NCBI GenBank assembly: GCA_963824805.1
Contig: CAWGQZ010000001.1
Span: 1 to 64,000 of the forward strand
DNA: 64,000 nucleotides
Source of the DNA: DATBAT01 sp963824805
Lineage (GTDB): Bacteria > Acidobacteriota > Terriglobia > Terriglobales > Acidobacteriaceae
Direction of reading: 5' to 3'
In this document: piece by piece, positions 36,191-46,362 of the stretch
Layout: each line of letters begins with the position of its first letter
Position numbering within the stretch: the stretch's first letter is position 1
The notes under the pieces: generated by a model
Seen by the model: only the letters and a program-made list of their open reading frames with translations
What the model was told of the DNA's origin: nothing
Databases searched by the model: none
Made by a program: the position numbers and the translations under genes

Positions 36191-38116
36191 ATGCGAACCA
36201 AATCAGGCTTCTTGTTTCCAGTAGTCCTTCTGGCAGCGCTATGCAGTGCGCAAACCTCGACCGACAAAATCCGTCTTACGCCCGAGCAAGCCATTTCCGA
36301 AAGAAAAATCAAAGATCTTCGTCCTTCCCCCGATGGTACGCGGGTTGCGTTCACCGTTTCTGAACCCGCGAAGGGGACGGAACACCACAGCCATATCTGG
36401 ATTTATCTCGCTGCATCGCGTGAGCTACGTCAGTACACCAACTCGAGCAAAACCGAGAGCACCCCGCGCTGGTCGCCCGACGGTAAAAAACTGGCATTTC
36501 TTTCGGAGAAGGATGAGTACAAGCAGATTCTCATCATGCCCACTGACGGGGGCGAGGCATTGCCCTTCACCGAAGGCAAAAGATCGGTCGACGATTTCGA
36601 ATGGTCGCCAGATGGAAAGTGGATCGCCTTCCTGGCCAAAGATCCGAAAACCGAGCAGGACGAGAAGAAAGAAAAGGAGAAGGACGACGCCCGCTCCGTC
36701 GATCGCGACGACAAGCGCACCCACCTGTGGCTCGCCGACGCAGCATCAGGCAAGGCCCAGAAGATCGGCGGCGCGCCCTGGGAGTTCAGCGAGCTGCAAT
36801 GGTTTCCGAGTGGCGATCGCCTGGCGGTAATAGCGACCGACCATCCCGAATCAGACCAGGAAACAAATCGGATCTTTGCCCTCAATATTCCCGATGGGAA
36901 GATGCAAGAACTGTCCTCCCCGCGAGGATCATTCAACACCCTGAGGGTTTCGCCCCATGGACAGCAGATCAGCTATGTCGGGTGCCGGGTCGATGGTCCC
37001 GCTCCGCATGATCTTTTTTTGCAGCCAGCGAGCGGCGGTGCAGCTGTAAATCTCACCGCCAAGAGCATCGATCGTCCGATCCAGGCTTACGAATGGCGGA
37101 GTGACAACAAGATGCTGGCCCTAACGCAGGAATGGATTTCGTAGCCAGTTCAACGTGGTGGATGCTTCCGGACACGCCGAAGCCTTAGCTGCGCCCGAAA
37201 TGAGCGTGGAGGCAATCGGTCTGTCTAGCAACGGGCCCATATTTCTTGCGGGCGGAACGACAACCCAGCCCCAGGAACTGATGCAATGGGACGGCGCGTC
37301 CGCGCCCCAGTCCGTGTCTCACTTCAATGATTCGTTTGCCAAGGTCGCATTGTTTGCGCCCGAATTTGTCCGCTACAAGAGTTTTGATGGCAAGGAAATC
37401 GAAGCCGCTCTACTGAAGCCGGCCAATTATGACGGTAAGTCCAAGGTACCGGCTGTTCTGGTCATTCACGGCGGCCCGACAGGCAATTATGAAGATGCAT
37501 TCGAGGCATGGGGACAGTTGTTGACCAGCGCTGGGTATGCGGTGCTCTATCCCAACGTGCGCGGGTCAACCGGATATGGCTACGACTTCATGGTCATGAA
37601 CCGGGCGGATTGGGGCGGCGGTGACTTCAAAGACGTCATGGCCGGAGCCGACTACCTCGTGAGCCGGGGTATTGCCGATCCCAATCGTCTCGGAATTGCG
37701 GGCTGGTCATATGGTGGTTACATGGCGGAGTGGGCAATCACGCAGACCAGCCGATTCAAGGCTGCCGTTTCGGGCGCTGGAATGTCGGATCTGGCGCAGG
37801 AGTACGGCACCGAGGAACATCCTTCCTACGACGAATGGTTTTACGGATTGCCTTACGAAAAGCCGGAGGGTTTCCGCAAGAGTTCCCGATCAACTACATC
37901 CGCAACGCCCACACGCCGACCTTGATTTTGCAGGGTGAGGCCGATACGGTCGATCCCCTTGGACAGAGTCAACAGTTGTATCGAGCGCTGAAGCGATATG
38001 GCGTTCCCACGGAGTTGGTAGTTTACCCGCGTGAGGGACATCCCATTCGCGAAGAGAAGCACCAGCTGGATCGTCTGAACCGGGTCGTGGCTTGGTTCGA
38101 CAAATATCTGAAATGA
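36191..38116 (+). pseudogene. S9 family prolyl-oligopeptidase-like peptidase, twice frameshifted
   Basis: Exported serine peptidase. The signal peptide (GFLFPVVLLAALCSAQ) precedes a WD-like beta-propeller, then an alpha/beta-hydrolase domain with nucleophile GWSYGG, an acidic residue in GEADTVDP and catalytic His in YPREGHP. One frame ends at a TAG at 37142 and resumes as RSQFNVVDASGH. The second break is near 37880, where FRK must be joined to FPINYIRNAHTPTLI. Both look like single-base losses, since conserved sequence is continuous across them. It shares an operon with the amidase gene 16 bases downstream. Confidence 0.87.
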
Positions 38117-38132
38117 GTTCTGGAGTTAAACC

Positions 38133-39767
38133 ATGAGCAAACAGCTTGGCGGTTCGCGCCGGCGCTTTCTTAAATCCACTCTTGTCAGCGGAATCGCGGC
38201 GGGGGTTGTGCCAGCGCTTTCCGCAGCCAGAGCATTTGAGCCGCAGAGAGCGGATCCGTCCAACGTTCCATCGTTCGAGTATGACGAGTCAACCGTCGCC
38301 GATCTTCAGGCCGCGATGACCACTGGCAAAGAGACGGCTCGATCATTGACCGAGAAGTATTTGGCGCGCATCGATGCTATTGACAAGAGCGGCCCCGCAG
38401 TGAACAGCGTTATCGAAGTCAATCCCGATGCAGTTTCTATCGCGGACGATCTCGACAAAGAACGAAGAGCTCAGAAGCCACGCGGACCACTGCACGGCAT
38501 CCCTGTTTTGATCAAAGACAATATCGACACCTCCGACCGCATGCAAACCACGGCGGGATCATTGGCACTGATCGGATCAAAGCCAGTCAAAGACTCATTT
38601 GTGGCGCAGAGGCTGCGCAAATCCGGTGCGGTTATTCTAGGCAAGACGAATCTCAGCGAATGGGCCAACATGCGCTCCAGCCACTCGGTCAGCGGATGGA
38701 GCGGACGCGGCGGACTCACCAAGAACCCCTATGCCCTCGATCGCAACGCCTGCGGATCCAGCTCTGGCTCCGGCGCAGCCACTGCGGCCAACCTGTGCGC
38801 GATGGCAGTGGGCACAGAGACCGACGGCTCGGTCGTCTGCCCTTCCTCGTTATGCGGTCTGGTGGGCATTAAGCCGACACTAGGGCTGCTTAGCCGTTCA
38901 GGAATTATTCCCATCGCCCACAGTCAGGACACTCCTGGTCCCATGGCAAGAACCGTGCGCGATGCCGCGATCCTGTTGACCGTTCTTTGCGGAGTCGATC
39001 CGATTGACAAAGCCACAGCCACCAGTGCGGGCAAAGCCGCGCCCGACTATACGAAATTTCTGGATCCGAATGGCTTGCGCGGAGCCCGCATCGGGGTGGC
39101 TAGGAAATATTTTGGATTCAGCGATCTTGTCGACAAACTGATGGAAGATGTTCTGGCGGAGATGAAACGTCAGGGCGCGGTGATCATCGAACCTGCAGAC
39201 CTGCCGACCCACGGCAAATTCGGAGACACTGAATTTACCGTGCTGCTCTATGAATTGAAAGCGGATATGAACGCGTACCTGGCGGCGAGGCCCGATGCGG
39301 AGGTCCACACGCTAAAGGACCTGATCGACTTCAACAATCGCCATGCCGAAAAAGAAATGCCTTATTTTGGCCAGGATGATTTCATCAAAGCCGAGGCGAA
39401 AGGCTCCCTCGCAGACAAAGAATATCTCGATGCCCTTGCAGCGAACCATCGGCTGTCGCGAGAGGAAGGAATCGACGCTGCCATGAACAAAGATCGGCTG
39501 GATGCAATCGTAGCGCCCACTGCGGGTCCGGCATGGATCACCGACCTTCTGAACGGAGATCACGTCGGAGGAGGCAGTTCCGATGCCGCCGCGGTGGCAG
39601 GATATCCCGATATAACCGTGCCCGCGGGAATGATCTCCGGTCTGCCGGTTGGACTTTCATTCTTCGGACGGGCCTGGAGCGAACCGACGCTGCTGAAAAT
39701 TGCCTATGGATTTGAGCAGGCCACCAAGGCGCGCAACCCGCCAAAATTTATCGCCGATTCGCGCTAG
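38133..39767 (+). CDS. Tat-exported amidase (amidase signature family)
   Basis: 544 residues. The N-terminal SRRRFLKSTLVSGIAAG is a twin-arginine signal, so the enzyme folds before export. The Ser-cisSer-Lys catalytic set is present: Lys in GIPVLIKDNIDT, the Gly/Ser-rich CGSSSGSGAATAANL and the nucleophile loop TETDGSVVCPSSLCGLVG. This family hydrolyses amides. The sequence resembles GatA but the secreted form rules out the tRNA-dependent role. It follows the S9 peptidase directly, so the pair probably serves extracytoplasmic peptide or amide breakdown. Confidence 0.88.
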   Translation: MSKQLGGSRRRFLKSTLVSGIAAGVVPALSAARAFEPQRADPSNVPSFEYDESTVADLQAAMTTGKETARSLTEKYLARIDAIDKSGPAVNSVIEVNPDAVSIADDLDKERRAQKPRGPLHGIPVLIKDNIDTSDRMQTTAGSLALIGSKPVKDSFVAQRLRKSGAVILGKTNLSEWANMRSSHSVSGWSGRGGLTKNPYALDRNACGSSSGSGAATAANLCAMAVGTETDGSVVCPSSLCGLVGIKPTLGLLSRSGIIPIAHSQDTPGPMARTVRDAAILLTVLCGVDPIDKATATSAGKAAPDYTKFLDPNGLRGARIGVARKYFGFSDLVDKLMEDVLAEMKRQGAVIIEPADLPTHGKFGDTEFTVLLYELKADMNAYLAARPDAEVHTLKDLIDFNNRHAEKEMPYFGQDDFIKAEAKGSLADKEYLDALAANHRLSREEGIDAAMNKDRLDAIVAPTAGPAWITDLLNGDHVGGGSSDAAAVAGYPDITVPAGMISGLPVGLSFFGRAWSEPTLLKIAYGFEQATKARNPPKFIADSR

Positions 39768-39801
39768 TTCTCATTAAGACAAGGCCACTCGATAAATCCG
39801 T

Positions 39802-39888
39802 TGTCATTCTGAGCGAGCGAGGAATCCTTAACCAACTATGTTTCCGGCGGCAGGAACCCTTCGCAGAGTGCGCTCCTCAGGGTGAATG
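39802..39888. repeat. REP-like intergenic hairpin ('gtcattctgagcg' type)
   Basis: TGTCATTCTGAGCGAGCGAG at the left end faces CTCCTCAGGGTGAATGG at the right end, forming an imperfect hairpin between the convergent amidase and glgA genes. Extragenic elements opening with this sequence are frequent in Acidobacteriota genomes as I know them. It is not coding. Confidence 0.55.
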
Positions 39889-39960
39889 GGAGGGTTCGCG
39901 GAAAAGGTCACAACCTTTGAGCCAAGTCGCGGTGATATCGCCACGATCGACAAGAAGCCA

Positions 39961-41466
39961 CTACTTAAGAGTCTGCGCCAGCGGCGGCACCGAGTGGTTT
40001 GCAACAGTCGCAGGCGGCAGATTGCGTAACTGCCGCGCCCGCTCGTAGACACGAACATACTCTCTCGCTGACGCATTCCAGGAAAAATCCTTCGACATTC
40101 CGTTGCGCATTAAGGTCAGCCACGAAGCCTGGTCGCGATGGGCGTGCAATGCTTCCTTGATGGTCAACAGCAGAACCTCTCCGTTGTAGTCGGTAAACTT
40201 GAAACCCGTTCCTCTTCCCGTACGCTGATTCCAAGCCTCAATCGTGTCTTCCAGTCCGCCGGTAGCTCGCACGATGGGCACCGTCCCGTATTTGAGGCTG
40301 TATATCTGGTTTAGCCCGCAAGGTTCATAACGCGACGGCATAAGGAACATGTCGCTGCCAGCTTCCACTTTGTGCGCCAATGCATTGTCATAGGCAACTT
40401 TAACCGCGATCTTTTGCGGAAATTGCTTATTCAACCGCAGGAACATCTCTTCGTACAGCTTGTCCCCCGCGCCCAAAGCCACAACGGTCAGATCCTCACG
40501 CGCCAGGCGATCGGCTATTTGACCAATCAGGTCGAATCCCTTTTGCGCAGCAAAACGCGAAACGATACCGATCACCGGCAATTTGGGATTCGCACCGGTC
40601 ATTCCAAAAGCCGACAGCAGATCAAGCTTGCATTTCGTCTTGCCGCTCAAATCATCAGGCGAATACTTGGCTGCGATGTGTTCATCCGTCTCAGGACTCC
40701 ATTCGTCGTAATCCACCCCATTCAAGATCCCCGATACAGTCGCCGCCCGGTCACGCAGGACGCCTTCCAATCCAAAGCCAAATTCTGAGGTCTGAATCTC
40801 CTGGCTATATTTTTTGCTCACGGTGGTTACGAAATTGGAGTAAACCAGCGCACCCTTCAGAAAATTCACCTGTCCGAAAAATTCCATCTTCACAATCGTG
40901 AACAGGTCCCACGGCAGAGTAAGCAGCGGCAGCGTATCCGGCGAAAACAAACCTTGGTAGCCAATGTTGTGGATAGTGAATACCGTTGCTACCTGGGCGA
41001 AGGCCGGGTCCTCGGCATACTGCGTCCGCAATAACACCGGCACCAGAGCCGATTGCCAATCGTGGCAGTGGAAGAGGTCGGGCACTCCGAGAACCTTTGA
41101 CGCCTCAAGTGCAGCCCGGCAAAACATGGCAAACCGTTCGGCGTTATCGGTGTAATCCCCAGCTGACGTACCATAGAGCCCGTCTCGATCGAAAAATGGT
41201 GGATACTCTATAAAGTAATAACTGATCCCGGAGTGATTGCCGTCGCTAACCACGGAGCAGAAGCGGTAGCGGTCGTCGAACGGAATCGTAACGCTGCGCA
41301 CAACCGTCTGGGGATTTACGAGCTTGGTTTGCCGGTACCGCGGCAAGAAGACGCTCACCTGATGTCCGGCGGCCGCCAAAGCCCGGGGCAAAGCGCCTAC
41401 AACATCGGCCAGACCACCTGTTTTCGAGAACGGAACGCATTCGGAGGCAACAAACGCAATGTGCAT
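39961..41466 (-). CDS. glgA: Glycogen synthase GlgA
   Basis: GT5 enzyme adding glucose from ADP-glucose to glycogen. 501 residues from ATG 41466. N-terminal domain opens HIAFVASECVPFSKTGGLAD, with the ADP-glucose-binding KTGGLADVVGALPRAL. FTIHNIGYQG and the C-terminal SRYEPCGLNQIYSLKYGTVP (retaining GT-B Glu site) are diagnostic. Slightly longer than the usual 475-480 residues because of a tail after NLPPATV. No other glg genes nearby. Confidence 0.95.
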   Translation of the reverse strand: MHIAFVASECVPFSKTGGLADVVGALPRALAAAGHQVSVFLPRYRQTKLVNPQTVVRSVTIPFDDRYRFCSVVSDGNHSGISYYFIEYPPFFDRDGLYGTSAGDYTDNAERFAMFCRAALEASKVLGVPDLFHCHDWQSALVPVLLRTQYAEDPAFAQVATVFTIHNIGYQGLFSPDTLPLLTLPWDLFTIVKMEFFGQVNFLKGALVYSNFVTTVSKKYSQEIQTSEFGFGLEGVLRDRAATVSGILNGVDYDEWSPETDEHIAAKYSPDDLSGKTKCKLDLLSAFGMTGANPKLPVIGIVSRFAAQKGFDLIGQIADRLAREDLTVVALGAGDKLYEEMFLRLNKQFPQKIAVKVAYDNALAHKVEAGSDMFLMPSRYEPCGLNQIYSLKYGTVPIVRATGGLEDTIEAWNQRTGRGTGFKFTDYNGEVLLLTIKEALHAHRDQASWLTLMRNGMSKDFSWNASAREYVRVYERARQLRNLPPATVANHSVPPLAQTLK

Positions 41467-41627
41467 TAGTTACTCCTCGAGGGAGGCGGTGTTCTGAAGC
41501 GCATGCTATAGGCACGCTATCATAGAGCAGCCAGTGCATGCAGCAGTGGCTTGCGCCGTGGCCGTGACCTTGGTCGTCAGCAAAACGACCGAGGCCAAAA
41601 GACCAGGGAACATCAAAAAGAGGGTGA

Positions 41628-42501
41628 ATGCCGAAAGTGGTGGACGCGCAATCCAGTAATCGTAAGCCCAAACTCGGGCAGCATTTCTTAACCGATCCGG
41701 GGGCTGCACTGCGCATCGTCGAGGCGCTGGGCGAGCTATCGCAGCGAACCGTCTTCGAGATAGGTCCAGGCCGCGGGGTGCTGACCTCTCTGCTGGCGCG
41801 ACGTGCCCGGCGGCTTATCGCGGTCGAACTCGACCGGGTGCTGGCTGCTCAGTTGCGGATGAAATTCGCCCTCACCCCGAATGTAGAGATCATTGAGGCC
41901 GACGTTCTGGCGGTCGATCTCAACAGCATTTTTGGGCCAAAGCCAGGTAGTACACGACCTGGTCTTGAGCTGACCTTAGAGCCGGTTCGTGCGGTTGGCA
42001 ACATTCCTTACTACATCACGTCAGAACTTTTGCTACGCCTGTTCGAGCACCGGCAATATTTCGAGAGCATGGTTCTAATGGTGCAGGACGAGGTCGCCGA
42101 CCGGCTATCCGCCAAGCCCGGCAACAGCGAATACGGATTGCTCTCCGCCACGGCCCAACTTTATTCGCGCATCGAAAAGCTATTCTCGCTTCCACCATCG
42201 GCATTCGGACCACCGCCCAAGGTGCACTCTGCTGTAATCCGCCTAACCCTCGAACCTCGTTTAGGAAAGCCTCGATGTTCCCGAGGGGGCATTCGTGGAC
42301 TTCCTGAAACTCTCCTTCGGTCAGAAGCGAAAAACTCTGTGGAACAACCTAAGGACATCGTACGAACCCGCCACCCTGCGGGCCGCTCTGGAAAAGGTGC
42401 GGATCAAGCCGACTGCCCGCGCGGAGGAGTTGTCTTTGGAAAAAAATGCCGCGCTATTCCGCCTGCTTCCACCGCCTAGCTCCGGCGCCGTGGGGGCGTA
42501 G
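41628..42501 (+). pseudogene. rsmA: 16S rRNA dimethyladenosine transferase RsmA, frameshifted
   Basis: KsgA/RsmA dimethylates two adenosines at the 3' end of 16S rRNA and is rarely lost. Up to about 42265 the frame is normal: the SAM site FEIGPGRGVLTSLLA, then VGNIPYYITSELLLRL with the catalytic NIPY. Near 42268 one base is missing. The continuation LDVPEGAFVDFLKLSFGQKRKTLW, in the next frame (written here from the spliced reading), ends at TAG 42501. Such a conserved housekeeping gene being broken argues for a sequencing indel rather than a true pseudogene. Confidence 0.88.
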
Positions 42502-42530
42502 CGCCGTTCGGTCGACTTGTTCGAGAGACT

Positions 42531-43337
42531 ATGACTAATATCCGCCATCCCGCGGTCGCTGGACGTTTCTACCCTGCGGATCCCGAAACGCTGCGGAATG
42601 ACGTTGAGATCTACCTGCACTCCACCCACGTGAAATCCTTCGCATTGGGCTGCGTTGTTCCCCATGCCGGCTACATTTACTCAGGTCATGTCACGGGGGC
42701 AGTGTTGTCGCAAATCGAAATTCCACCACGAGTGATCCTGATGTGCCCAAACCACACTGGCCGCGGCACTCCGCTCGCCATCAACCGTCAGGGTAGCTGG
42801 ATTACTCCCTTGGGCGAAGTTTCGATCGATTTCGACCTCGCCTCCCAATTGCGGCAGGCTTGTCCCTTGCTTTACGAGGACACAGAGGCCCATCGCACCG
42901 AACACGCCGCCGAGGTCGAACTGCCCTTCCTGCAAGTGCTGAACCCCAACATGAAGTTTGTTCCCATCGCCATTGGCACCGGCGATTTCGCAACTCTTGA
43001 GGGCCTCGGACATGCCATTGCCAACGTCATCACCGAAGCAGGGAATGTCCTGATCATTGCCTCCAGCGACATGAATCACTATGAAAGCGACGCCATCACG
43101 CGCATCAAGGACCAGAAGGCAATCGAGAGGATCCTGGCGCTCGACCCCCGGGGACTGTACGACGTGGTGCAGCAGGAGAACATAACAATGTGCGGTTATG
43201 GGCCAACCGTGTGCATGCTCACTGCCGCCAGGCAGCTGGGAGCGCGCTCTGCCGAACTTGTAAAATACGCCACTTCAGGAGATATTTCGGGTGACCGGGA
43301 TATGGTGGTTGGGTACGCGGGGATTCGAGTGGATTAA
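42531..43337 (+). CDS. AmmeMemoRadiSam system protein B (MEMO1 family)
   Basis: 268 residues of the MEMO family, a fold related to non-haem iron dioxygenases. Family opening HPAVAGRFYPADPETL, metal-type residues in VVPHAGYIYSG and IIASSDMNHYES. In bacteria it is often found with an AMMECR1 protein and a radical-SAM protein as the AmmeMemoRadiSam set, whose reaction is not settled. Neither partner is adjacent here. It follows rsmA by 30 bases. Confidence 0.9.
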   Translation: MTNIRHPAVAGRFYPADPETLRNDVEIYLHSTHVKSFALGCVVPHAGYIYSGHVTGAVLSQIEIPPRVILMCPNHTGRGTPLAINRQGSWITPLGEVSIDFDLASQLRQACPLLYEDTEAHRTEHAAEVELPFLQVLNPNMKFVPIAIGTGDFATLEGLGHAIANVITEAGNVLIIASSDMNHYESDAITRIKDQKAIERILALDPRGLYDVVQQENITMCGYGPTVCMLTAARQLGARSAELVKYATSGDISGDRDMVVGYAGIRVD

Positions 43338-43338
43338 G

Positions 43339-43374
43339 AAGACGAGGAACCCGGCCAAACAGGTTCCTCGTCTT
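43339..43374. terminator. Bidirectional terminator between convergent genes
   Basis: AAGACGAGGAACC (43339-43351) pairs perfectly, 13 bp, with GGTTCCTCGTCTT (43362-43374) across 10 bases. It lies in the 45-base gap between two convergent stop codons. There are only short T or A runs, so efficiency is uncertain. Confidence 0.75.
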
Positions 43375-43382
43375 AAGAAGAG

Positions 43383-44762
43383 TTAACGCCGCGGACTTCC
43401 GCTGGGGGCTGACCGGGCCGGTGCTGAACCACCCATTCCCCGGCCCATACCAGACGAACTCGGTGCCGACATTGTGCGGGACGACGGCGAAGACATCGTG
43501 CTTGGAGAGGACATCGGCCTGCCATAGACGCCGGCAGGTTGTCCTGTCGCTACCGAGGAAGGATAGCTAGGTCGAGTGATCGGCGTGTTCCGAACGTTGG
43601 TGCTTACCGCTCCTTTTTCCGCTACACGCTGCGACAGTTGCGCCGGACTGCGCAAACTGCCACGTGCGACGCCCAATCCCGCCGAGTTATTGGCGATCAC
43701 GATTTTGTTGGATCGCGCATTCGACATGGTCGAGACCGGCCCGCGATTTACCACCAGCGTCCGCCCTCCACCGCTCGTCGGAACCTGTGGCAGCGTTCCT
43801 CGGGAAACTCCGGTCAAAACCGGGGTCCTGCCGAATCCGGCCCACGACCCTCCTGGTATCCAGGCCCAACCGGAGGGCGTGTTGACCCAAGAACCGTAGT
43901 GATAGGGCGTCCATCCCCACGGATACGCCGAAACCCAGGTGTAGCCGACACCGGGATAGAACGTCCAGGCACCGTTCATATAGGGATCCCAACCCGCTCC
44001 CGCAAAATAGGGTTGCCATCCCATGCCGTATCCCGGGATGCTGACGAAGTTTCCGTAATAATTAAGATCGCTGACACCATATGCGAATGGCGAGTAGTCG
44101 TTGTAACTCTTCGCCATGTAGCGATCGTGGTACTGCTGTTGCGATTTGTCCCAGTCGTCAAATTCAAGCTCCGGAACATTCTTGGCCAGCTTGGGCTGAT
44201 CCACATCGGGCAAGAAACTCGCCGAACGCTTCTTCTCGAGAGCAACCTCGCCGTTGGGCCCGTCCACCTTCAGCGATCCGCTAAATACCGAAACCATCGA
44301 GCCATCCGTTGCCGCGAACACCCGGAAGTGGGATTGATCGGACAACGCGATGTGCTGCTTGAAAAAATTCACGCTGAATTCATCTTCCTTCTTGCCCTGA
44401 TAGTTGAAGTAAGCAATCCCATGCTTGATGTCAATGGTTGAGAGCTTGCCACCGGAGTCGCGCAACGAAAGCGCTGGGAATTCGACCTCGGTAAGCGGGG
44501 CAAGACGCAGAGTCGAGCCATCTTCAAACTCCACCTCGGCGCGCCCGTCCGCCCGGGTCTTTAACTTAACGTCCTGTGTAACCGGAAAATTGGCAAAGGC
44601 CTTTTCATAGCCCTGCCCGGTAGCGCGATCAATCTGGACATCGCCTTGGACGTCACTAAGGCGAACGATTCGAGCCTGGGAATCAGCCAGGCAAGAAACG
44701 GCAAGCAAACAAACGGCTGCCGCTAGTGATGGGAACAGGATGGAACGGTTGCGCAAAGACAT
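43383..44762 (-). CDS. FecR/DUF6600-type secreted protein with Trp/Tyr/Gly-rich repeats
   Basis: 459 residues from ATG 44762, chosen because GGAGG precedes it and a signal peptide (LFPSLAAAVCLLAVSCLA) follows. Residues about 35-180 form a FecR-like domain (DVQGDVQIDRATGQGYEKA; DGSTLRLAPLTEVEFPALSL). The next part is packed with aromatic repeats such as GMGWQPYFAGAGWDPYMNG and GYTWVSAYPWGWTPYHYGSW, typical of the DUF6600 group. A Ser/Pro/Met-rich disordered tail ends the protein. Likely an envelope or outer-surface protein; function unknown. Confidence 0.82.
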   Translation of the reverse strand: MSLRNRSILFPSLAAAVCLLAVSCLADSQARIVRLSDVQGDVQIDRATGQGYEKAFANFPVTQDVKLKTRADGRAEVEFEDGSTLRLAPLTEVEFPALSLRDSGGKLSTIDIKHGIAYFNYQGKKEDEFSVNFFKQHIALSDQSHFRVFAATDGSMVSVFSGSLKVDGPNGEVALEKKRSASFLPDVDQPKLAKNVPELEFDDWDKSQQQYHDRYMAKSYNDYSPFAYGVSDLNYYGNFVSIPGYGMGWQPYFAGAGWDPYMNGAWTFYPGVGYTWVSAYPWGWTPYHYGSWVNTPSGWAWIPGGSWAGFGRTPVLTGVSRGTLPQVPTSGGGRTLVVNRGPVSTMSNARSNKIVIANNSAGLGVARGSLRSPAQLSQRVAEKGAVSTNVRNTPITRPSYPSSVATGQPAGVYGRPMSSPSTMSSPSSRTMSAPSSSGMGRGMGGSAPARSAPSGSPRR

Positions 44763-44881
44763 AGCGCCTCCTCGGTGGGCCATGCTCATTAGATCACCAA
44801 TTAGGGCTAAATGGATGGATAAATCTGTCAAAACAACTGAAAGTACGACGCCTGACAGCCCGAGGATAGGGGATGGACGGA

Positions 44882-45565
44882 CTACCTCCTCGGCGGTTCT
44901 ACCCCCAGCAGGCGTTGGGCTCGGGCCCGGACGACCGTTATCACCGAGGGATCGGCAACAATCTCCTTAAGAACCGGCGAGATGGCGGAAAGCTCTGTGA
45001 TCTGCCCATGGCTGGACTGATCTTCCATGCGCTTCAACTCTTCGTCCAGCGCCAGTTTCTGGTAGCGATGAAAGTATTCCAGGCGCCGCCCCGACTCCAG
45101 CGTCCCCGACATGCTCTGGAACAAATCTGTCAGTTGCTGCACCGCCGCAATCGGGGAGTAATTGTAGGTTGCTTGGTTGCTGTTCTGGGCGTCTTTATAG
45201 GCGAGGGTCTTAATGCCAGTCGAAGCCAATCCCTGTTTTTTGGAGTCGATCTGGCCGCGCAGATATTTGGCCTTTTTCACCAACTCGAACAAACGGGCAC
45301 AAGTTTGGGGTGAAACTGGAAACTCCAGCCGGAATGGCTGATCAGGCTCAGAATCCATGGTGAGCTTTCCGTTGCTGTCGTAGCTGGCCTTGCCGTCCGA
45401 GGCCACGGAGATGACATAGTGGCTGGGCTCAGAACCCGGAAAATCGAAAGTAAAGCTGAGACTCGCAGATCCGCTTTCTGCCCGGGAAAGGGAAAGAGTA
45501 CCCGAAAAAACGAGGCCGCAACAGAGCGCTAAAACGAGACGAATTCGCCAAAAATTGATTCCCAT
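44882..45565 (-). CDS. Exported protein of unknown function
   Basis: 227 residues. N-terminal signal peptide (IRLVLALCCGLVFSGTLSLSRAES). The mature part begins with beta strands (SLSFTFDFPGSEPSHYVIS, then a SYDSNGKLTMDS turn) and ends in an alpha-helical region. One Cys remains after processing. No domain I recognise. It follows ruvC on the same strand with a gap of about 55 bases, but co-function is unlikely. Confidence 0.7.
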   Translation of the reverse strand: MGINFWRIRLVLALCCGLVFSGTLSLSRAESGSASLSFTFDFPGSEPSHYVISVASDGKASYDSNGKLTMDSEPDQPFRLEFPVSPQTCARLFELVKKAKYLRGQIDSKKQGLASTGIKTLAYKDAQNSNQATYNYSPIAAVQQLTDLFQSMSGTLESGRRLEYFHRYQKLALDEELKRMEDQSSHGQITELSAISPVLKEIVADPSVITVVRARAQRLLGVEPPRR

Positions 45566-45620
45566 CGGAGGTTAGTATGCCAAAACATTACAGCGGATCT
45601 TCATGATAACCAGTGAAGAC

Positions 45621-46124
45621 TTACTTTGCCATCGCCCCTTGCCGGGCCAGCGTGGCACATGTATGCAGGTGGCAAATAGCTATCGCCAGTGCGTCTGCGG
45701 CGTCGGACGGCTCTGGCGCCTCTGCCAGCTTTAGTAATTGCATCACCATGTGCTGTACCTGCTCCTTTTCCGCCCGTCCATAACCCACCACCGCCGACTT
45801 AATCGTTAGCGGGGCATACTCCGCTACCTCAAGCCCCATAGATGATGCCGCCAGCATCGCTACTCCCCGCACCTCTCCTAACTTCAATGCCGATTTTGCA
45901 TTTACGGAATAGAAGACTCCCTCGATCGCAACCTTGTCGGGATGATGTTCGCGGATCAGGTCCCCCAAGCGGATGAAAATAGTGGAGAGTCGCAACGGCA
46001 TCGCATCCTTCGGCGATAACTTGATAGCTCCGCAAGTGAGGTACACGAGTTCGCCATCCGGCGCCAGTTCCACGACGCCATAACCGGTGTACTGGGTGCC
46101 GCAATCGATTCCTAACACTCGCAT
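45621..46124 (-). CDS. ruvC: Holliday junction resolvase RuvC
   Basis: Cuts four-way junctions during recombination together with RuvAB. 167 residues. The catalytic acidic set appears: Asp7 in VLGIDCGTQYTGYG, Glu in AIEGVFYSVNAKSALKLGE, and the C-terminal DAADALAIAICH with its two Asp residues. Normal length. ruvA and ruvB are not adjacent. Confidence 0.95.
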   Translation of the reverse strand: MRVLGIDCGTQYTGYGVVELAPDGELVYLTCGAIKLSPKDAMPLRLSTIFIRLGDLIREHHPDKVAIEGVFYSVNAKSALKLGEVRGVAMLAASSMGLEVAEYAPLTIKSAVVGYGRAEKEQVQHMVMQLLKLAEAPEPSDAADALAIAICHLHTCATLARQGAMAK

Positions 46125-46362
46125 GCCGAAAGTGTACAGTGTCTCGCACTTGGCTCACCACCGTGGGCCAAATTGGTAAACGAAAACAACTTGTAGCGGA
46201 TGGCTGATTACTTTCGATTCGCAGCCCTACAAGGAAAACGGTATGGATAAAGTATCGGCCATAACTTAGTTTTGTGATTCTTCCGCAATGCCCTTCCCCC
46301 CTAGAGGACATTGGTGAATCTGTAGAGCTTCTCTACACAGGCAAATTGAACCGGAGAACAAG

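Noticed and set aside
43539..44441. 300-codon plus-strand frame opposite the DUF6600 protein
   Set aside because: Arg-rich nonsense translation of a GC-rich gene; the opposite strand holds a protein with signal peptide and domains.
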